DNA of 64,000 bases from Ga0077555 sp050250755 (GCA_050250755.1 JBFWOB010000020.1:1-64000), one strand, 5' to 3'; counted from the stretch's first letter, positions 25,415 to 34,684 are shown. Numbers and translations are program-made. The notes: generated from the letters alone by a model not told the origin.

Positions 25415-26323
25415 ATGGCAAAAAAGCACCGCGCTTACTGGAAGGGCTATTTGCGGCTCTCCCTCGTGACGATCGCCGTCGAGGTCTACAACGGCGTGGA
25501 AAGCAAGAGCGAGATCAGCTTTCGCCAGATCCATAAACCGTCGGGGCGACGCATCAATTACCAGAAGGTCGTGCCGGGCGTCGGCAAAGTTGAGAACACG
25601 GATATTGTCAAAGGCTACGAGGTTGATACCGACACTTACGTCATTCTCGAGCCCGAGGAAATCGACAGCCTCAAGCTGGAAAGCAAAAAAACGATCGATC
25701 TCGTGCAGTTCGTCGATGCCGACGAAGTCGATTACCGCTTCTTCGAGCGACCCTATTTCGTAGTACCGGCGGACCCACTGGCGGGTGAAGGGTTTGTCGT
25801 TATTCGCGATGCCTTGCGCAAGACCGGGAAACTCGGGCTGGCCCAGGTGACGATTGCCGGCCGGGAATGGCTGGTTGCGATCGGGCCGCTTCAAGATGGT
25901 CTCGTCATGGAACTGTTGCGGTACGTTGACGAACTCCGGGAGCCGCAAGACTTCTTCACGGACATTCCTGCTGGAACGCCGCCCAAGCAAATGATCGATC
26001 TGGCGATGCAGCTCATCGAGCAGAAAACAGCTCCGTTCGAACCCTCAGCGTTCCATGATCGTTATCAGGATGCACTGAAGGCCCTGGTGCAGGAGAAAAT
26101 GAAGGGCCGCAAGGTTGTCGCGCCTGAAGATGAAGGGCGACCCTCGGGCGCCAACGTGATCGACCTCATGGAAGCGCTAAAGCGTAGTCTCGGCCAGCCA
26201 GCAAAGCGCGCAGCGGCGCCAGCCAGCGACGATAAAGTACGCAAGGCTCCCAAGGACGAAAGGGGCGCCGGCCGCCCATCCAAGAAGCCTGCCGCGAAGC
26301 CGCGAGCCAAGCGCAAGGCGTAG
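25415..26323 (+). CDS. ku: Ku protein, non-homologous end joining
   Basis: A 302-residue bacterial Ku. It forms a homodimeric ring that binds DNA double-strand ends and recruits the ligase LigD. The start MAKKHRAYWKGYLRLSLVTI and the stretch FRQIHKPSGRRINYQKV lead the beta-barrel core, with YEVDTDTYVILEPEEIDSL and MELLRYVDELR further on. The C-terminus is a Lys/Arg/Ala-rich tail (from about residue 265, including RPSKKPAAKPRAKRKA) like the DNA-binding tails of other bacterial Ku proteins. AAGG nine bases before ATG 25415 supports this start; ATG 25385 is possible. No ligD is in the window. Confidence 0.95.
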   Translation: MAKKHRAYWKGYLRLSLVTIAVEVYNGVESKSEISFRQIHKPSGRRINYQKVVPGVGKVENTDIVKGYEVDTDTYVILEPEEIDSLKLESKKTIDLVQFVDADEVDYRFFERPYFVVPADPLAGEGFVVIRDALRKTGKLGLAQVTIAGREWLVAIGPLQDGLVMELLRYVDELREPQDFFTDIPAGTPPKQMIDLAMQLIEQKTAPFEPSAFHDRYQDALKALVQEKMKGRKVVAPEDEGRPSGANVIDLMEALKRSLGQPAKRAAAPASDDKVRKAPKDERGAGRPSKKPAAKPRAKRKA

Positions 26324-26651
26324 GCATACAGAAACATTAGCCGGATACTCGATGCGTCTCGAACGCGGGCGATAGCCCTCGCTTGAAGCTGTGCGGTTCA
26401 CCCACGATATAGATGGACAAGTAGCGCCACGCGTTGAAGCGTATCGACGCGAAAGCGGGATGCGTCCGTTCTCGTTCGATCAGTGGATTTGCAGCGATGT
26501 GCACGTCATTCTCCAACGGTGTTGCGATTGCAGGCATCGGATCGCTCGCCCCTTCCCCAGCAGCATTGCCGCGACTGTTGCTTCACAAACATGCGGGGAA
26601 ATTACACGCAGCTCGCGGCTTTCGTAAGATTATGTAACCAGGAGGTTCGAT
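26324..26651. other. Intergenic region between ku and the OsmC-family gene
   Basis: No supported gene. Several short overlapping open frames on the plus strand have no conserved pattern. The promoter of the OsmC-family gene should lie in the last 100 bases, where TTCGTAAGATTATGTAACC gives an AT-richer stretch. I identify no terminator. Confidence 0.45.
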
Positions 26652-27083
26652 ATGGAAATCAAGCGTCGTGGCAGCGCTCGGTGGTCAGGCGGTCTCAAAG
26701 ATGGCAAGGGATTTATCTCGACCCAGAGCGGTGCGTTGAAGGAGCAGCCCTACGGCTTCAATACACGGTTTGAAGACAAACCAGGGACCAATCCCGAGGA
26801 GCTCATCGGCGCCGCGCACGCTGGATGCTTCACGATGGCGTTATCTTTGATCCTTGGACAAGAGGGACTCACCGCCACCCAGCTCGACACGACCGCCGCC
26901 GTTACTCTCAAGCAGTCAGCGCAAGGCTTCGAAATTTCGGCAGTCCATCTGACGCTCGAAGGCAAGGTTCCGAATACGGATGCGGAGACGTTTCAGCGGC
27001 TAGCCCAGAAGGCCAAGGAAGGCTGTCCCGTTTCGAAGCTGCTGAAGGCCGACATCTCGCTCGACGTGAAATTCGTAGGCTGA
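26652..27083 (+). CDS. OsmC/Ohr family peroxidase
   Basis: A 143-residue OsmC-family protein. It reduces organic or inorganic peroxides with a reactive Cys pair. The catalytic Cys59 is in GAAHAGCFTMALS and the resolving Cys125 in KEGCPVSKLLKADI. The N-terminal RGSARWSGGLKDGKGFISTQSG and FEDKPGTNPEELIGAAHAGC follow the OsmC subgroup more than Ohr. AGGAGG five or so bases upstream of ATG 26652 gives a strong start. Convergent with rnhB. Confidence 0.92.
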   Translation: MEIKRRGSARWSGGLKDGKGFISTQSGALKEQPYGFNTRFEDKPGTNPEELIGAAHAGCFTMALSLILGQEGLTATQLDTTAAVTLKQSAQGFEISAVHLTLEGKVPNTDAETFQRLAQKAKEGCPVSKLLKADISLDVKFVG

Positions 27084-27162
27084 GCGAGGGTATGTAAACG
27101 TGTGCAGGCCGGCGTGCGCCGCGACGAATGATCGAGGATGCAGCGCCCTAGGCACGCTGACG

Positions 27163-27783
27163 CTATACGACAAGCCCCAGCGCTAGCTGCACCGGCCGGA
27201 AAGATCGGCGGTGCAGCGGCGTGACACCGTGCCGGTCAAGCGCCGTTTTGTGCTCGGGTGTGCCGTAACCTTTGTGGCGTTCAAAACCGTACTGCGGCCA
27301 GGTCTGGGCGAGCTGGATCATCAAACGATCGCGCGTGACCTTGGCTATGATCGAGGCCGCCGCGATCGAAAGGCACAGGGCGTCACCTTTGACGAGAGTC
27401 CGCGTCTCGCACGAGAGACGCGGACTGCGATTGCCATCGATCAGCGCGAGACGTGGTCTTACGGCAAGCGTCCGCACCGCTTCGGCCATCGCCCATAGGG
27501 TCGCGTTGAGGATATTTTCGCGGTCGATACGGTCCACATCGGCGATGCCCACACCGACGATCGAGGTCGCGGCAATCCGCGTGTAAAGATGTTCCCGGGC
27601 TTCGGGATCAAGCACCTTTGAATCGGCAATACCTTCAGGGATAGCCTTCTCATCCAAGATCACAGCGGCGGCTACGACTGGACCGGCCCAAGGGCCGCGA
27701 CCCGCCTCGTCGACGCCAGCAATCGGCACTCGTCCGAGCTTCATCTCATTCGCTTCGAGCTCGTATGTGGCCCTGATCGTCAT
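27163..27783 (-). CDS. rnhB: Ribonuclease HII
   Basis: A 206-residue RNase HII that cleaves RNA in RNA-DNA hybrids, including single ribonucleotides in DNA. The first acidic pair is Asp25-Glu26 in GVDEAGRGPWAGPV, followed by the metal-binding Asp in LALIDGN and the Asp in TRDRLM. Other family marks are the GDALCLSIAAASIIAKV segment and YGFERHKGYGTPEH near the end. GGGGGAG a few bases upstream of ATG 27783 supports this start over a longer open frame to 27972. Confidence 0.95.
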   Translation of the reverse strand: MTIRATYELEANEMKLGRVPIAGVDEAGRGPWAGPVVAAAVILDEKAIPEGIADSKVLDPEAREHLYTRIAATSIVGVGIADVDRIDRENILNATLWAMAEAVRTLAVRPRLALIDGNRSPRLSCETRTLVKGDALCLSIAAASIIAKVTRDRLMIQLAQTWPQYGFERHKGYGTPEHKTALDRHGVTPLHRRSFRPVQLALGLVV

Positions 27784-28040
27784 GTTAGCTCCCCCGATGG
27801 GAAAATCCGGGGATTCGATGACGGAGTCAAAGGCGGGATTGCAGCGGTGTCGATGATCCCCTGCGCGGCAACCAATCGCGCGTTGCAGTGGCGCCGGCGA
27901 CTCCCTTCTGTGGAGCCAGCGGCCGGCGCGGGACGGCGGTTGCCTCTTGCCGTTCCGGCTCACATGCCGCACACCTGTGGCGCGCCAGCCCAGCCTCCTG
28001 GAGCTGCCGCAGCGTCCACAAAAGGAAGCCCGCCTACGGC

Positions 28041-29282
28041 ATGCGTCACGATACGGAAAAGAACGGCCCGCTCGCCGGGTTGAAGGTGGTCGATTGCTCG
28101 ACAGTACTCGCCGGGCCGATGTCGGCCATGGTACTCGCCGACTTCGGTGCGGACGTTGTCAAGATCGAGCACCCGCAGGGCGATGCGCTGCGCAAGATGG
28201 GGCATACCAAGGACGGGCATGGCGTCTGGTGGAAGGTGACGAACCGCAACAAGCGGACTATCGCGCTCGATCTTCATGACGAAGACGGTAAAGCTGCCTT
28301 CCTGGCGCTGGTCGATGAGGCGGATGTCCTCGTCGAAAACTTCCGGACGGGCACCATGGAGAAATGGGGCCTCGGGTGGGACGTCCTATCGGAGCGGAAT
28401 CCACGGTTGGTCATGCTACGCGTCACAGGCTTCGGACAGACGGGGCCTTATCGTTTTCGGCCGGGTTATGGAACAGTCGCCGAGGCATTCTCGGGGTTTG
28501 CCCACATCACGGGGCAACCGGACGGGCCACCAACGCTGCCCCCGTTCGGTCTCGCGGATGGCATTGCGGCCTATCACGGCGTTTTCGCCATCATGTTCGC
28601 GATCTACGAACGCGACGTACAAGGCTCGGGCAAAGGGCAGTACATCGATCTGGCGCTCTATGAGCCGCTCTTCTCGTGCCTTGGCGCACAAACCTCGAGC
28701 TTCGATCAGCTCGGCATCATTCAGAACCGATCCGGGAACCGATCGGCGAACAATGTGCCGCGCAACGCTTATCAGACGAAGGATGGCCGCTGGGTCGCTC
28801 TTTCGACGGCTTCCCCCTCGATTGCACGCCGCGTGATGAACCTGGTCGGTGGGGAAGGAACGGGCGACGACCCCCGCTACGCTACCAACGTCGAGCGCAC
28901 GAAACGTGCCGACGAGGTTGACGGCATGGTGGCCGACTGGATCGGCGCGCGGACGCTCACCGAAGTGCTCGATGCGTTCGAGAAGGTCGAAGCGGCGATC
29001 GGTCCGGTCAATGATGCGGAGCAGATCCTGTCGGACCCGCAATATCTCGCGCGCGAAAGCGTAACGACCGTCGATGACGAGGATCTCGGTCCGCTCAAGA
29101 TGCAGAACGTATTCCCGCGCATGTCGCGCACGCCGGGAAAGATCAAGTTTGCAGGACCGCGTATCGGGCAGTATCAGGACGACGTGATCAGTGAGCTCCA
29201 AGCTGCGGGCAAAATTGATGAGGCAACGGCGATGCGCCTGCGAAAGCTTGCGGAGGCGCCTCAGGCTGGAGCGAAGAAGTAG
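28041..29282 (+). CDS. CaiB/BaiF class III CoA-transferase
   Basis: A 413-residue family III CoA-transferase moving CoA between acyl groups through a mixed anhydride and glutathione-free ping-pong route. The N-terminal LAGLKVVDCSTVLAGPMSAMVLADFGADVVKIEHP is diagnostic. The nucleophilic Asp is in GKGQYIDLALYEPL. Further blocks: ENFRTGTMEKWGLGWD, RVTGFGQTGPYRFRPGYGTVAEAFSG and NVPRNAYQTKDGRWVALS. The acyl donor and acceptor are not known. ATG 28041 is used; the open frame extends upstream to 27888 without family character. Divergent from rnhB. Confidence 0.92.
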   Translation: MRHDTEKNGPLAGLKVVDCSTVLAGPMSAMVLADFGADVVKIEHPQGDALRKMGHTKDGHGVWWKVTNRNKRTIALDLHDEDGKAAFLALVDEADVLVENFRTGTMEKWGLGWDVLSERNPRLVMLRVTGFGQTGPYRFRPGYGTVAEAFSGFAHITGQPDGPPTLPPFGLADGIAAYHGVFAIMFAIYERDVQGSGKGQYIDLALYEPLFSCLGAQTSSFDQLGIIQNRSGNRSANNVPRNAYQTKDGRWVALSTASPSIARRVMNLVGGEGTGDDPRYATNVERTKRADEVDGMVADWIGARTLTEVLDAFEKVEAAIGPVNDAEQILSDPQYLARESVTTVDDEDLGPLKMQNVFPRMSRTPGKIKFAGPRIGQYQDDVISELQAAGKIDEATAMRLRKLAEAPQAGAKK

Positions 29283-29695
29283 CGTCTCGCGCCGGTGCAG
29301 CCGCACATATATTAAACTACTGGATTTATCATGGCGTATCTGATTTCAATTTATGTGTGAGACAGAAAACCATGCAGCTAGGCGACATGACGAGAGACAT
29401 CTCACACAGGCAAGCTCTATTGAGGCATGAAATTACGAGCCTCCGCTCTCCATAACGCGGTGCGAGAACCAAGCTAATTTCATGGTCGCCTGGAGATGGA
29501 AGCTCCTGCTGTAATCGGTGGGGGTTTCTATTTATGTGCCTCGGTTGCCTGGAGGCACGGAGGATGGCAGCGCGCTCCATGGCCCTCCATGAATTCCGAG
29601 TGAACGCTCCATTCACCGCTTGTTGCATCTACGCCGCCGATACTTCGCGCCGGTCGATAAGCGATCTCGACCTTAAGCAAGTCGGAGCGATCACA
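29283..29695. other. Intergenic region without supported gene
   Basis: 413 bases. Local AT content is higher than average at 29305-29360. An open plus-strand frame begins at 29534 and runs into the exported protein at 29696, but its Arg/Ala/Met sequence does not look coding. GAGGC/GCCTC short inverted pairing near 29423-29442 is too weak to call a terminator. The promoter of the exported-protein gene should be here. Confidence 0.45.
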
Positions 29696-30001
29696 ATGAA
29701 AGTCTCAATGGCTGTCGCGGCAGCGGCTTTCGGCTTCACAATGGCGGCACTTCCTGTCGCTGGTCAGGCAGCACCGCTGCCGTCACTCGACGGCGTACGA
29801 GCCACGAGTGACGTGCAAACCGTCCAATGGCACGGACCACACCGTCATCGCCATTGGCGCTACGGGCCGCGCTTCTATGGTGGACCATATTGGGGACCGC
29901 CACGCGGCGGGCGTTGCCGCGCGTGGCGCCACGAATGCGCGGCGCGTTGGGGCTGGGGTGGTCCGGGCTTCAATCGTTGCCTGTGGCGGCATCGCTGCTG
30001 A
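29696..30001 (+). CDS. Small exported Trp/Gly/Arg/His-rich protein
   Basis: A 101-residue protein. A signal peptide covers MKVSMAVAAAAFGFTMAALP with cleavage near AGQA. The mature chain is only about 75 residues and is rich in His, Arg, Trp, Gly and Pro (HGPHRHRHWRYGPRFYGGP; GPPRGGRCRAWRHECAARWG), with Cys residues near the end that could form disulfides. It is probably a small periplasmic or surface protein. Similar compositions occur in exported proteins of unknown role in Rhizobiales. No neighbour suggests a partner. Confidence 0.7.
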   Translation: MKVSMAVAAAAFGFTMAALPVAGQAAPLPSLDGVRATSDVQTVQWHGPHRHRHWRYGPRFYGGPYWGPPRGGRCRAWRHECAARWGWGGPGFNRCLWRHRC

Positions 30002-30091
30002 CAGGCAGCGTAGCGTCTAAATGTCGGTGGCGTACGTAGGCGAGATCGAAACCGACATTGGGGTGGCCTCGGCGGCAACGCCGGGGCCACA

Positions 30092-30412
30092 CTATCTTTT
30101 GGGCGAGCGATGCGCCGGCTTGCCTTCCGTGCAGGCGCCGGTTGCTTCGGTTGGCTTATCGGTATCACCGAGGCTAAGGACTTCCTCCGATACGTCCTGC
30201 GCAGGTTCAATGCCCTCCGTGAGCTGCGCGGCGAGCCAGTCAAGCTGGCGCACGTGATCTTCGAAGTCGCGGATGAAGCCCTGCTTGACGTCGCGCCCGT
30301 CAATGTGGATGCCGCAGTTCGGCGCCGAGATCGTCGCCGATGCAGTTGCGATGCCACGACGCAAGCGATGGAGTGCGGCGGCAAATTCTCGCCGACGGTC
30401 GGCGGCGCTCAT
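30092..30412 (-). CDS. Hypothetical protein
   Basis: A 106-residue protein read on the minus strand starting MSAADRRREFAAALHRLRRG. The C-terminal half is acidic with a Pro/Thr tail. An overlapping plus-strand frame of the same length reads less naturally, mixing Cys and Arg runs. I cannot assign a family. The central stretch KQGFIRDFEDHVRQLDWLAA looks like an amphipathic helix. Kept as a possible gene only. Confidence 0.4.
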   Translation of the reverse strand: MSAADRRREFAAALHRLRRGIATASATISAPNCGIHIDGRDVKQGFIRDFEDHVRQLDWLAAQLTEGIEPAQDVSEEVLSLGDTDKPTEATGACTEGKPAHRSPKR

Positions 30413-30543
30413 GACACATACCCCGACTAAACCAAATTCTGAACGCGGACAGATTAATCCAACATGCTGGCTGCCGGGATCAATTCTTCGGTTTCGTCCC
30501 TGCCAGCTTCGCCGGTGCGACGATCACGTCGTAGAAGCCGACT

Positions 30544-30726
30544 TCACGCTTCAAAAGCCGACAGCACCATGGCCAAGAGCATGAAGCCGCCCGCGACAGG
30601 TGCGATCAGCATTGCCAGAGCAACGCCATCCAAGTGCCCGATTGCCAAGAACACGGCGACGGCGATCAGCCACGCAATGGCAAGGGCGCACCCCGTCCGA
30701 AACGACCATCTTGCCACCGTGCGCAC
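30544..30726 (-). CDS. Small two-helix membrane protein at end of TRAP operon
   Basis: A 60-residue protein from GTG 30726, preceded by GGGGA at suitable distance. Two hydrophobic helices are clear: ALAIAWLIAVAVFLAIGHL and ALAMLIAPVAGGFMLLAMV, after a basic N-terminus (RTVARWSFRTG) that should face the cytoplasm. It follows the DctQM stop codon by 54 bases on the same strand, so it may be co-transcribed with the TRAP transporter. The function is unknown. Confidence 0.5.
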   Translation of the reverse strand: MRTVARWSFRTGCALAIAWLIAVAVFLAIGHLDGVALAMLIAPVAGGFMLLAMVLSAFEA

Positions 30727-30780
30727 TGCTTTCCCCTTGCTCCCGGCCAAGACTGCGTCTCTTGCTGGGCTCGGGCGCTG

Positions 30781-32838
30781 CTATTTCGGCATGCCCATTC
30801 TATCGGGAAGCCAAGTGATGATTTCAGGATATACATAAATAAGGCCCACAAAGGCGAAGATGATCACGAGGAACGGCGCCGCTCCAATTGCAATCTCCTG
30901 CAACGAGACTTCGCCACTGAGACCGCGCAGCACGAACAGGTTCATACCGACCGGTGGAGTCAACAGCCCCACTTCGATCATTACGACGAGGTAGATTCCA
31001 AACCAAACTGGATCGAACCCTGCAGCCTTGATCATAGGGAAGGTCACGGGAAGCGTGATCAACATCATCGAAATGGGATCGATAAACATTCCCAAGATGA
31101 TATAGACGACCGACACCACGCAGAACACTTGGAATGGCGTCAATCCCATACCGCCGACAATTTGAATAAGCTCCTGGGATAGCCTCAGATAATCGACGAT
31201 ATAAGTGAACGTCGCGGTACCAACGAGAATGACGATGATGAACGATGTCGTTTGCACAGTTTCAAGCAACGACTCTACGAGCGTTTGAAAGTTCAGCTTT
31301 CCCATAAGGATGCACACGGCCATCGCGAGCACAGCGCCTACTGCGCCCGCCTCGCTCGGAGTCGCGACGCCCCAATAGAGCGACCCCATAACGAGGAAAA
31401 TTAACACGACAAATGGGAGAGCACCGAGGGATGATCGAAACTTGTGACCCAAAGTATAGGAAGTCCCAGCCGGTGCGGATTGCGGAAAGACTATCGACCA
31501 CACAGCGATAACCGCCATGAAAAGAAGTGAGAGCACCAGTCCGGGTATGACACCCGCAACAAATAGCGCAGATACTGAGGCCCCCACCATTGATCCGTAA
31601 ATGATCATCGGAATGCTTGGCGGAATAAGGATTCCTAGCGTGCCGCCCGCGGCAATGGAGCCGTAAGCTAGGCGCGGGCTATACCCTCGCGAGATCATCT
31701 CCGGTGCTGCCATACCGCCAATGGTGGCGGCCGTAGCAACACTCGACCCGGACACAGCAGCGAACCCCGCGCTTGTCGCGATTGACGCGTGTGCAAGCCC
31801 GCCCGGCACCCGTCCAAACCAAATCCGCATCGCTTCAAAAAGCGCGGACGAAACGCCGCTCCGGAGCAGCAAAACGCCCATCAAAACGAACATGGGAACG
31901 GCCGTCAAAGAAAAGCTGTTTGCGCTCGAATAGGCGCGCTCTCCGATTGCCTGGAACTGCGGGATTGGCAAAAGAAAGGCGATGCCCAGCAGGCCGAGAA
32001 GGCCAAGACCGAGCGAAATGCTCATACCCGTCAGCAAGAGGGCGACCAGTGTCGTAACGACGAGAACCATCGCTGTCTTTGGGGAGCCCCCAGCAAGGGC
32101 CACGTAGCTCGCGATCAGAACCGTGACAATGACGAGCAGCGCGATGCCTACGCGAGCCCCGCTCCATAGCCAAGCGGAGATGAGAACTGTCCCGAGGATC
32201 AGCGCAGCCCCTAGTTCCTGTTTCCCCAGGCCGATATGCACGGGGCGATCGCCCATTAGGATCAAAGCGGCAATGAGCGCCACAAGAAGAACCGGCACTG
32301 CTATGGAACGAACTGACCCAAGCGGCGGTGAAAGTCGCCGGACAGTCGCAAGCATCGCCAGGGCGAGGCCGGCGAAGCCAATCGTCATGGGTAACTCAGG
32401 AATCCATTGCAAAGTCTCAAGTACGACCCAAAAACGAGTCCCATTCTTGTAGTCGCTGTAATTGAATAAAGCAGTCTGCCAAGCAGCAAAAAACACGAAA
32501 ATGGTTCCGAGCCATGCGGCGACGCTTTGGACAAACCGAAGCGCCTTTCCCTGGAACGCTTGCAGGACTAAATCCACCTTAATATGGGCGTTCTGCTTCT
32601 CAGCGTAGCCTGCCCCTAGAAATGCAATCGCGACAAGGAGATACCCTGACACTTCAACGACCCACGACGTTGGCTCGTTGAACAGGTAACGTGCCGTAAT
32701 GTCATAAGCCGAGAACGCCATCATCAGGAACGTAGCGATAGCGGCTACGTAGCCGAGGAAGGCTGAGACGCTATCAGCAACATTTAGAAAGGTTGAGCGC
32801 GGTTGCTGCGCAAGTGCGGCAGGGAGGGGTTGGTCCAA
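30781..32838 (-). CDS. TRAP transporter fused small and large permease (DctQM)
   Basis: A 685-residue inner-membrane protein joining the DctQ-like four-helix subunit (about residues 20-170, with AYDITARYLFNEPTSWVVEVSGYLL) to the DctM-like large subunit (from about residue 260). The large part has GMSISLGLGLLGLLGIAFL, GGTLGILIPPSIPMIIYGSM and GLLTPPVGMNLFVLRG, the usual TRAP signature stretches. TRAP systems use a sodium gradient and a periplasmic binding protein to import carboxylates or similar anions. The binding protein gene lies immediately upstream but carries a stop codon in its frame, so this membrane unit may lack a full-length partner. Confidence 0.93.
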   Translation of the reverse strand: MDQPLPAALAQQPRSTFLNVADSVSAFLGYVAAIATFLMMAFSAYDITARYLFNEPTSWVVEVSGYLLVAIAFLGAGYAEKQNAHIKVDLVLQAFQGKALRFVQSVAAWLGTIFVFFAAWQTALFNYSDYKNGTRFWVVLETLQWIPELPMTIGFAGLALAMLATVRRLSPPLGSVRSIAVPVLLVALIAALILMGDRPVHIGLGKQELGAALILGTVLISAWLWSGARVGIALLVIVTVLIASYVALAGGSPKTAMVLVVTTLVALLLTGMSISLGLGLLGLLGIAFLLPIPQFQAIGERAYSSANSFSLTAVPMFVLMGVLLLRSGVSSALFEAMRIWFGRVPGGLAHASIATSAGFAAVSGSSVATAATIGGMAAPEMISRGYSPRLAYGSIAAGGTLGILIPPSIPMIIYGSMVGASVSALFVAGVIPGLVLSLLFMAVIAVWSIVFPQSAPAGTSYTLGHKFRSSLGALPFVVLIFLVMGSLYWGVATPSEAGAVGAVLAMAVCILMGKLNFQTLVESLLETVQTTSFIIVILVGTATFTYIVDYLRLSQELIQIVGGMGLTPFQVFCVVSVVYIILGMFIDPISMMLITLPVTFPMIKAAGFDPVWFGIYLVVMIEVGLLTPPVGMNLFVLRGLSGEVSLQEIAIGAAPFLVIIFAFVGLIYVYPEIITWLPDRMGMPK

Positions 32839-32961
32839 GACGCAATCTCCAAGCGTTCGCCGAGAACGGTCGCCAGATATTACAGATGAGAAGGTGAGAG
32901 GATGGGCTCAACCCCACGGGGGAGTCGCATGAGAACGACGCCTCCCCCTTCTGCGCGTTAC

Positions 32962-33969
32962 TTACTGCGCCAGCACGGTGCGTACGTCCTTTAGGAACGC
33001 TTCAGGATCAAGACCAAGCTGTTTTGCTCGAGCGTTCCAGGCATCGAACACCGCTTGCGCGTGCGGGCCAGTGTTCATCTTGGCAATTTCCTCGGCGGGC
33101 GGGGTCTTGACCTCAATCCCCTTCTTTTTCCATTCGAGGATGGCCTCGTCTAGCATCGGCTGCCAGCGATCGAACATTTCCTTTTAAACTTCGAGCATGC
33201 CGGTTGCGATACCCTTTTGGATATCCTCCGGGAACTTCGCCCAAACATCGCGATTGACGGTGATGACCCAGGGCTGAATCGTGCCGAGCGGCCAAAGTTG
33301 GGAATGCTTAACGATGGCGGGGAAGCCTTGGTAAACCGAGCCTACCACGGAGTTTTGAACGGCATCCAGGATGCCGCGTTCCAGCGCCGGCATAACTTCG
33401 GTGATGACCATTGGCGTCGGCTTAGCGCCCAGCCCTTCAACGAGCTTCGATGACTGCGTGTTGCTGACCCGGACCTTCATACCCTTGAAGTCGGAAACCG
33501 CCATGATGGGCTTCATGGACATAATGTTCTGTGGGCCGAAGGCACCGTAGGCAAGGACATTCACATTGTATTTGTCGTGCCAGATGGGAGCGGTCTTCTC
33601 ACGGAAAATGGGCGAAGCCCAAAGTTTTTTATACTCGTCGATCGAGGTAACGATGCCAGGGAGATTCCCCACCGTGAGAAAAGGTGCCTCTGCGCTGATA
33701 TAGGCTGGAAGAATACCAGAAAACTCAACCCGACCGTCGCGGACGGCGCTATGCAACTGCGTTCCAGGGATCAGACTCTCGTTCACCGTGATTTTGACTT
33801 TGCCATTGGTCGCAGCCGAGACATGGCGCGGCACGGCCTCGGTCAACTTGGCGTAGGTCTCCCCTGGAATCGGGATGATGACCATGGTCAAATCATAACT
33901 CTGCGCGCGTACGGCGGACGAAAGAGTCGCGAACGCCAGTGCTAGTCCGGCGGCAAGAAGTCGCTTCAC
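32962..33969 (-). pseudogene. dctP: TRAP transporter binding protein (DctP) interrupted by in-frame stop
   Basis: The reading starts at GTG 33969 with GGAGG six bases upstream and a signal peptide LLAAGLALAFATLSSAVRAQ. It runs 261 residues with normal DctP content (ESLIPGTQLHSAVRDGR; DFKGMKVRVSNTQSSKLVEGL; ITEVMPALERGILDAVQ), then meets TAA at 33184-33186 after GMLEV. The same frame continues without other damage for 73 residues (KEMFDRWQPMLDEAILEWKK...) to 32962, completing the usual length and C-terminal helices. So one base change, such as from TCA, CAA, GAA or AAA, broke an otherwise whole gene. Alternatives are stop-codon readthrough or a sequence error. The truncated product would lack the last helices that close the binding fold. 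Confidence 0.85.
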
Positions 33970-34085
33970 GTCGTTCCTCCCATGGCCGCATACAGGCGGC
34001 GCAGTTATCCTGATCTCGTGCATCCAGCACGGCCGGCAAATTCTTTATTGTCCGTACATATTGTTGTCAAACGCCACTGGCAGGC

Positions 34086-34421
34086 TCACTGAACTGATCG
34101 AGCTTTATCGCTGATTGCCTCGTTCCCAAGCGGCAACCAGCGCTCCCAGTGCCATCGTGCGCCACTCTTTCGGATCAGACGGCCACACGAGCCCGTTCTT
34201 TGCAAAGCATCGTCCAGCATGGGGCGGAAGGCTGGGAAGATATAGTAGACGACCGCTGGGCACTGCGTATCTGTCAGGCTCCCAAAGCGAGCAAGAAGCA
34301 CATCAAGGAATTCCCCCAGCGAGTTGGGTGGGCGGCCGAAGGCGATCTCGCTCGGTTCCACGTGCTGCCCGGTCATACGCGAAAAATGCTCTGCGGCGAG
34401 ATCGAAGGCCGCCTGCTTCAC
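34086..34421 (-). CDS. Unknown protein translationally coupled to AlpA-like regulator
   Basis: A 111-residue protein starting at GTG 34421, whose TG overlaps the TGA stop codon of the upstream regulator gene (sequence GTGA). It opens VKQAAFDLAAEHFSRMTGQH and contains SEIAFGRPPNSLGEFLDVLL, an acidic-hydrophobic helix, and CPAVVYYIFPAFRPMLDDAL. I recognise no domain. Placed between a regulator of mobile-element type and a TRAP operon, beside a tRNA gene, it may belong to a small integrated element. A longer open frame to 34529 overlaps the regulator and is not preferred. Confidence 0.6.
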   Translation of the reverse strand: MKQAAFDLAAEHFSRMTGQHVEPSEIAFGRPPNSLGEFLDVLLARFGSLTDTQCPAVVYYIFPAFRPMLDDALQRTGSCGRLIRKSGARWHWERWLPLGNEAISDKARSVQ

Positions 34422-34684
34422 AACATCATCGAGAGTTTCGCCGGATCTCTGACGGCCGATTGTGCGAGCTTTTGATGCTCGCTTCGACGACGGGAAGCCA
34501 TCCACGTCAACACGTCGTCCAGGCGCCATTTGTTCGTGCCCATCTTAACGGGCTGAGGGAAGGTTCCGGCATGGCGATAGCGCGCTAGCGTCGCCCGGCC
34601 CATGCCCGTCACGTCGAGCACTTCCGTCTCGCCAGCATAGAGCGGCAAGCCGTTCTTTGTGCATGTTGACGATCGCTCCCCCAT
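34418..34684 (-). CDS. AlpA-like DNA-binding regulator / excisionase type
   Basis: An 88-residue small DNA-binding protein. The core LDVTGMGRATLARYRHAGTFPQPVKMGTNKWRLDDVLTW is an AlpA/MerR-type helix-turn-helix as found in prophage and integrative-element regulators: the V-x-G-x-G/S-R-x-T-x-x-R pattern, then FPQPVKMG and RLDDVLTW. Members of this family activate excision genes or act as excisionases. It overlaps the following gene by GTGA and lies 154 bases from tRNA-Leu, a common integration target. No integrase gene is present in the window, so it may be a remnant. Confidence 0.75.
   Translation of the reverse strand: MGERSSTCTKNGLPLYAGETEVLDVTGMGRATLARYRHAGTFPQPVKMGTNKWRLDDVLTWMASRRRSEHQKLAQSAVRDPAKLSMML

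Noticed and set aside
33178..33186. Second dctP fragment as an independent gene starting at ATG 33177
   Set aside because: It lies in the same frame as the first part and completes the C-terminus of DctP. The ATG has AGGA only two bases upstream, too close for normal initiation.
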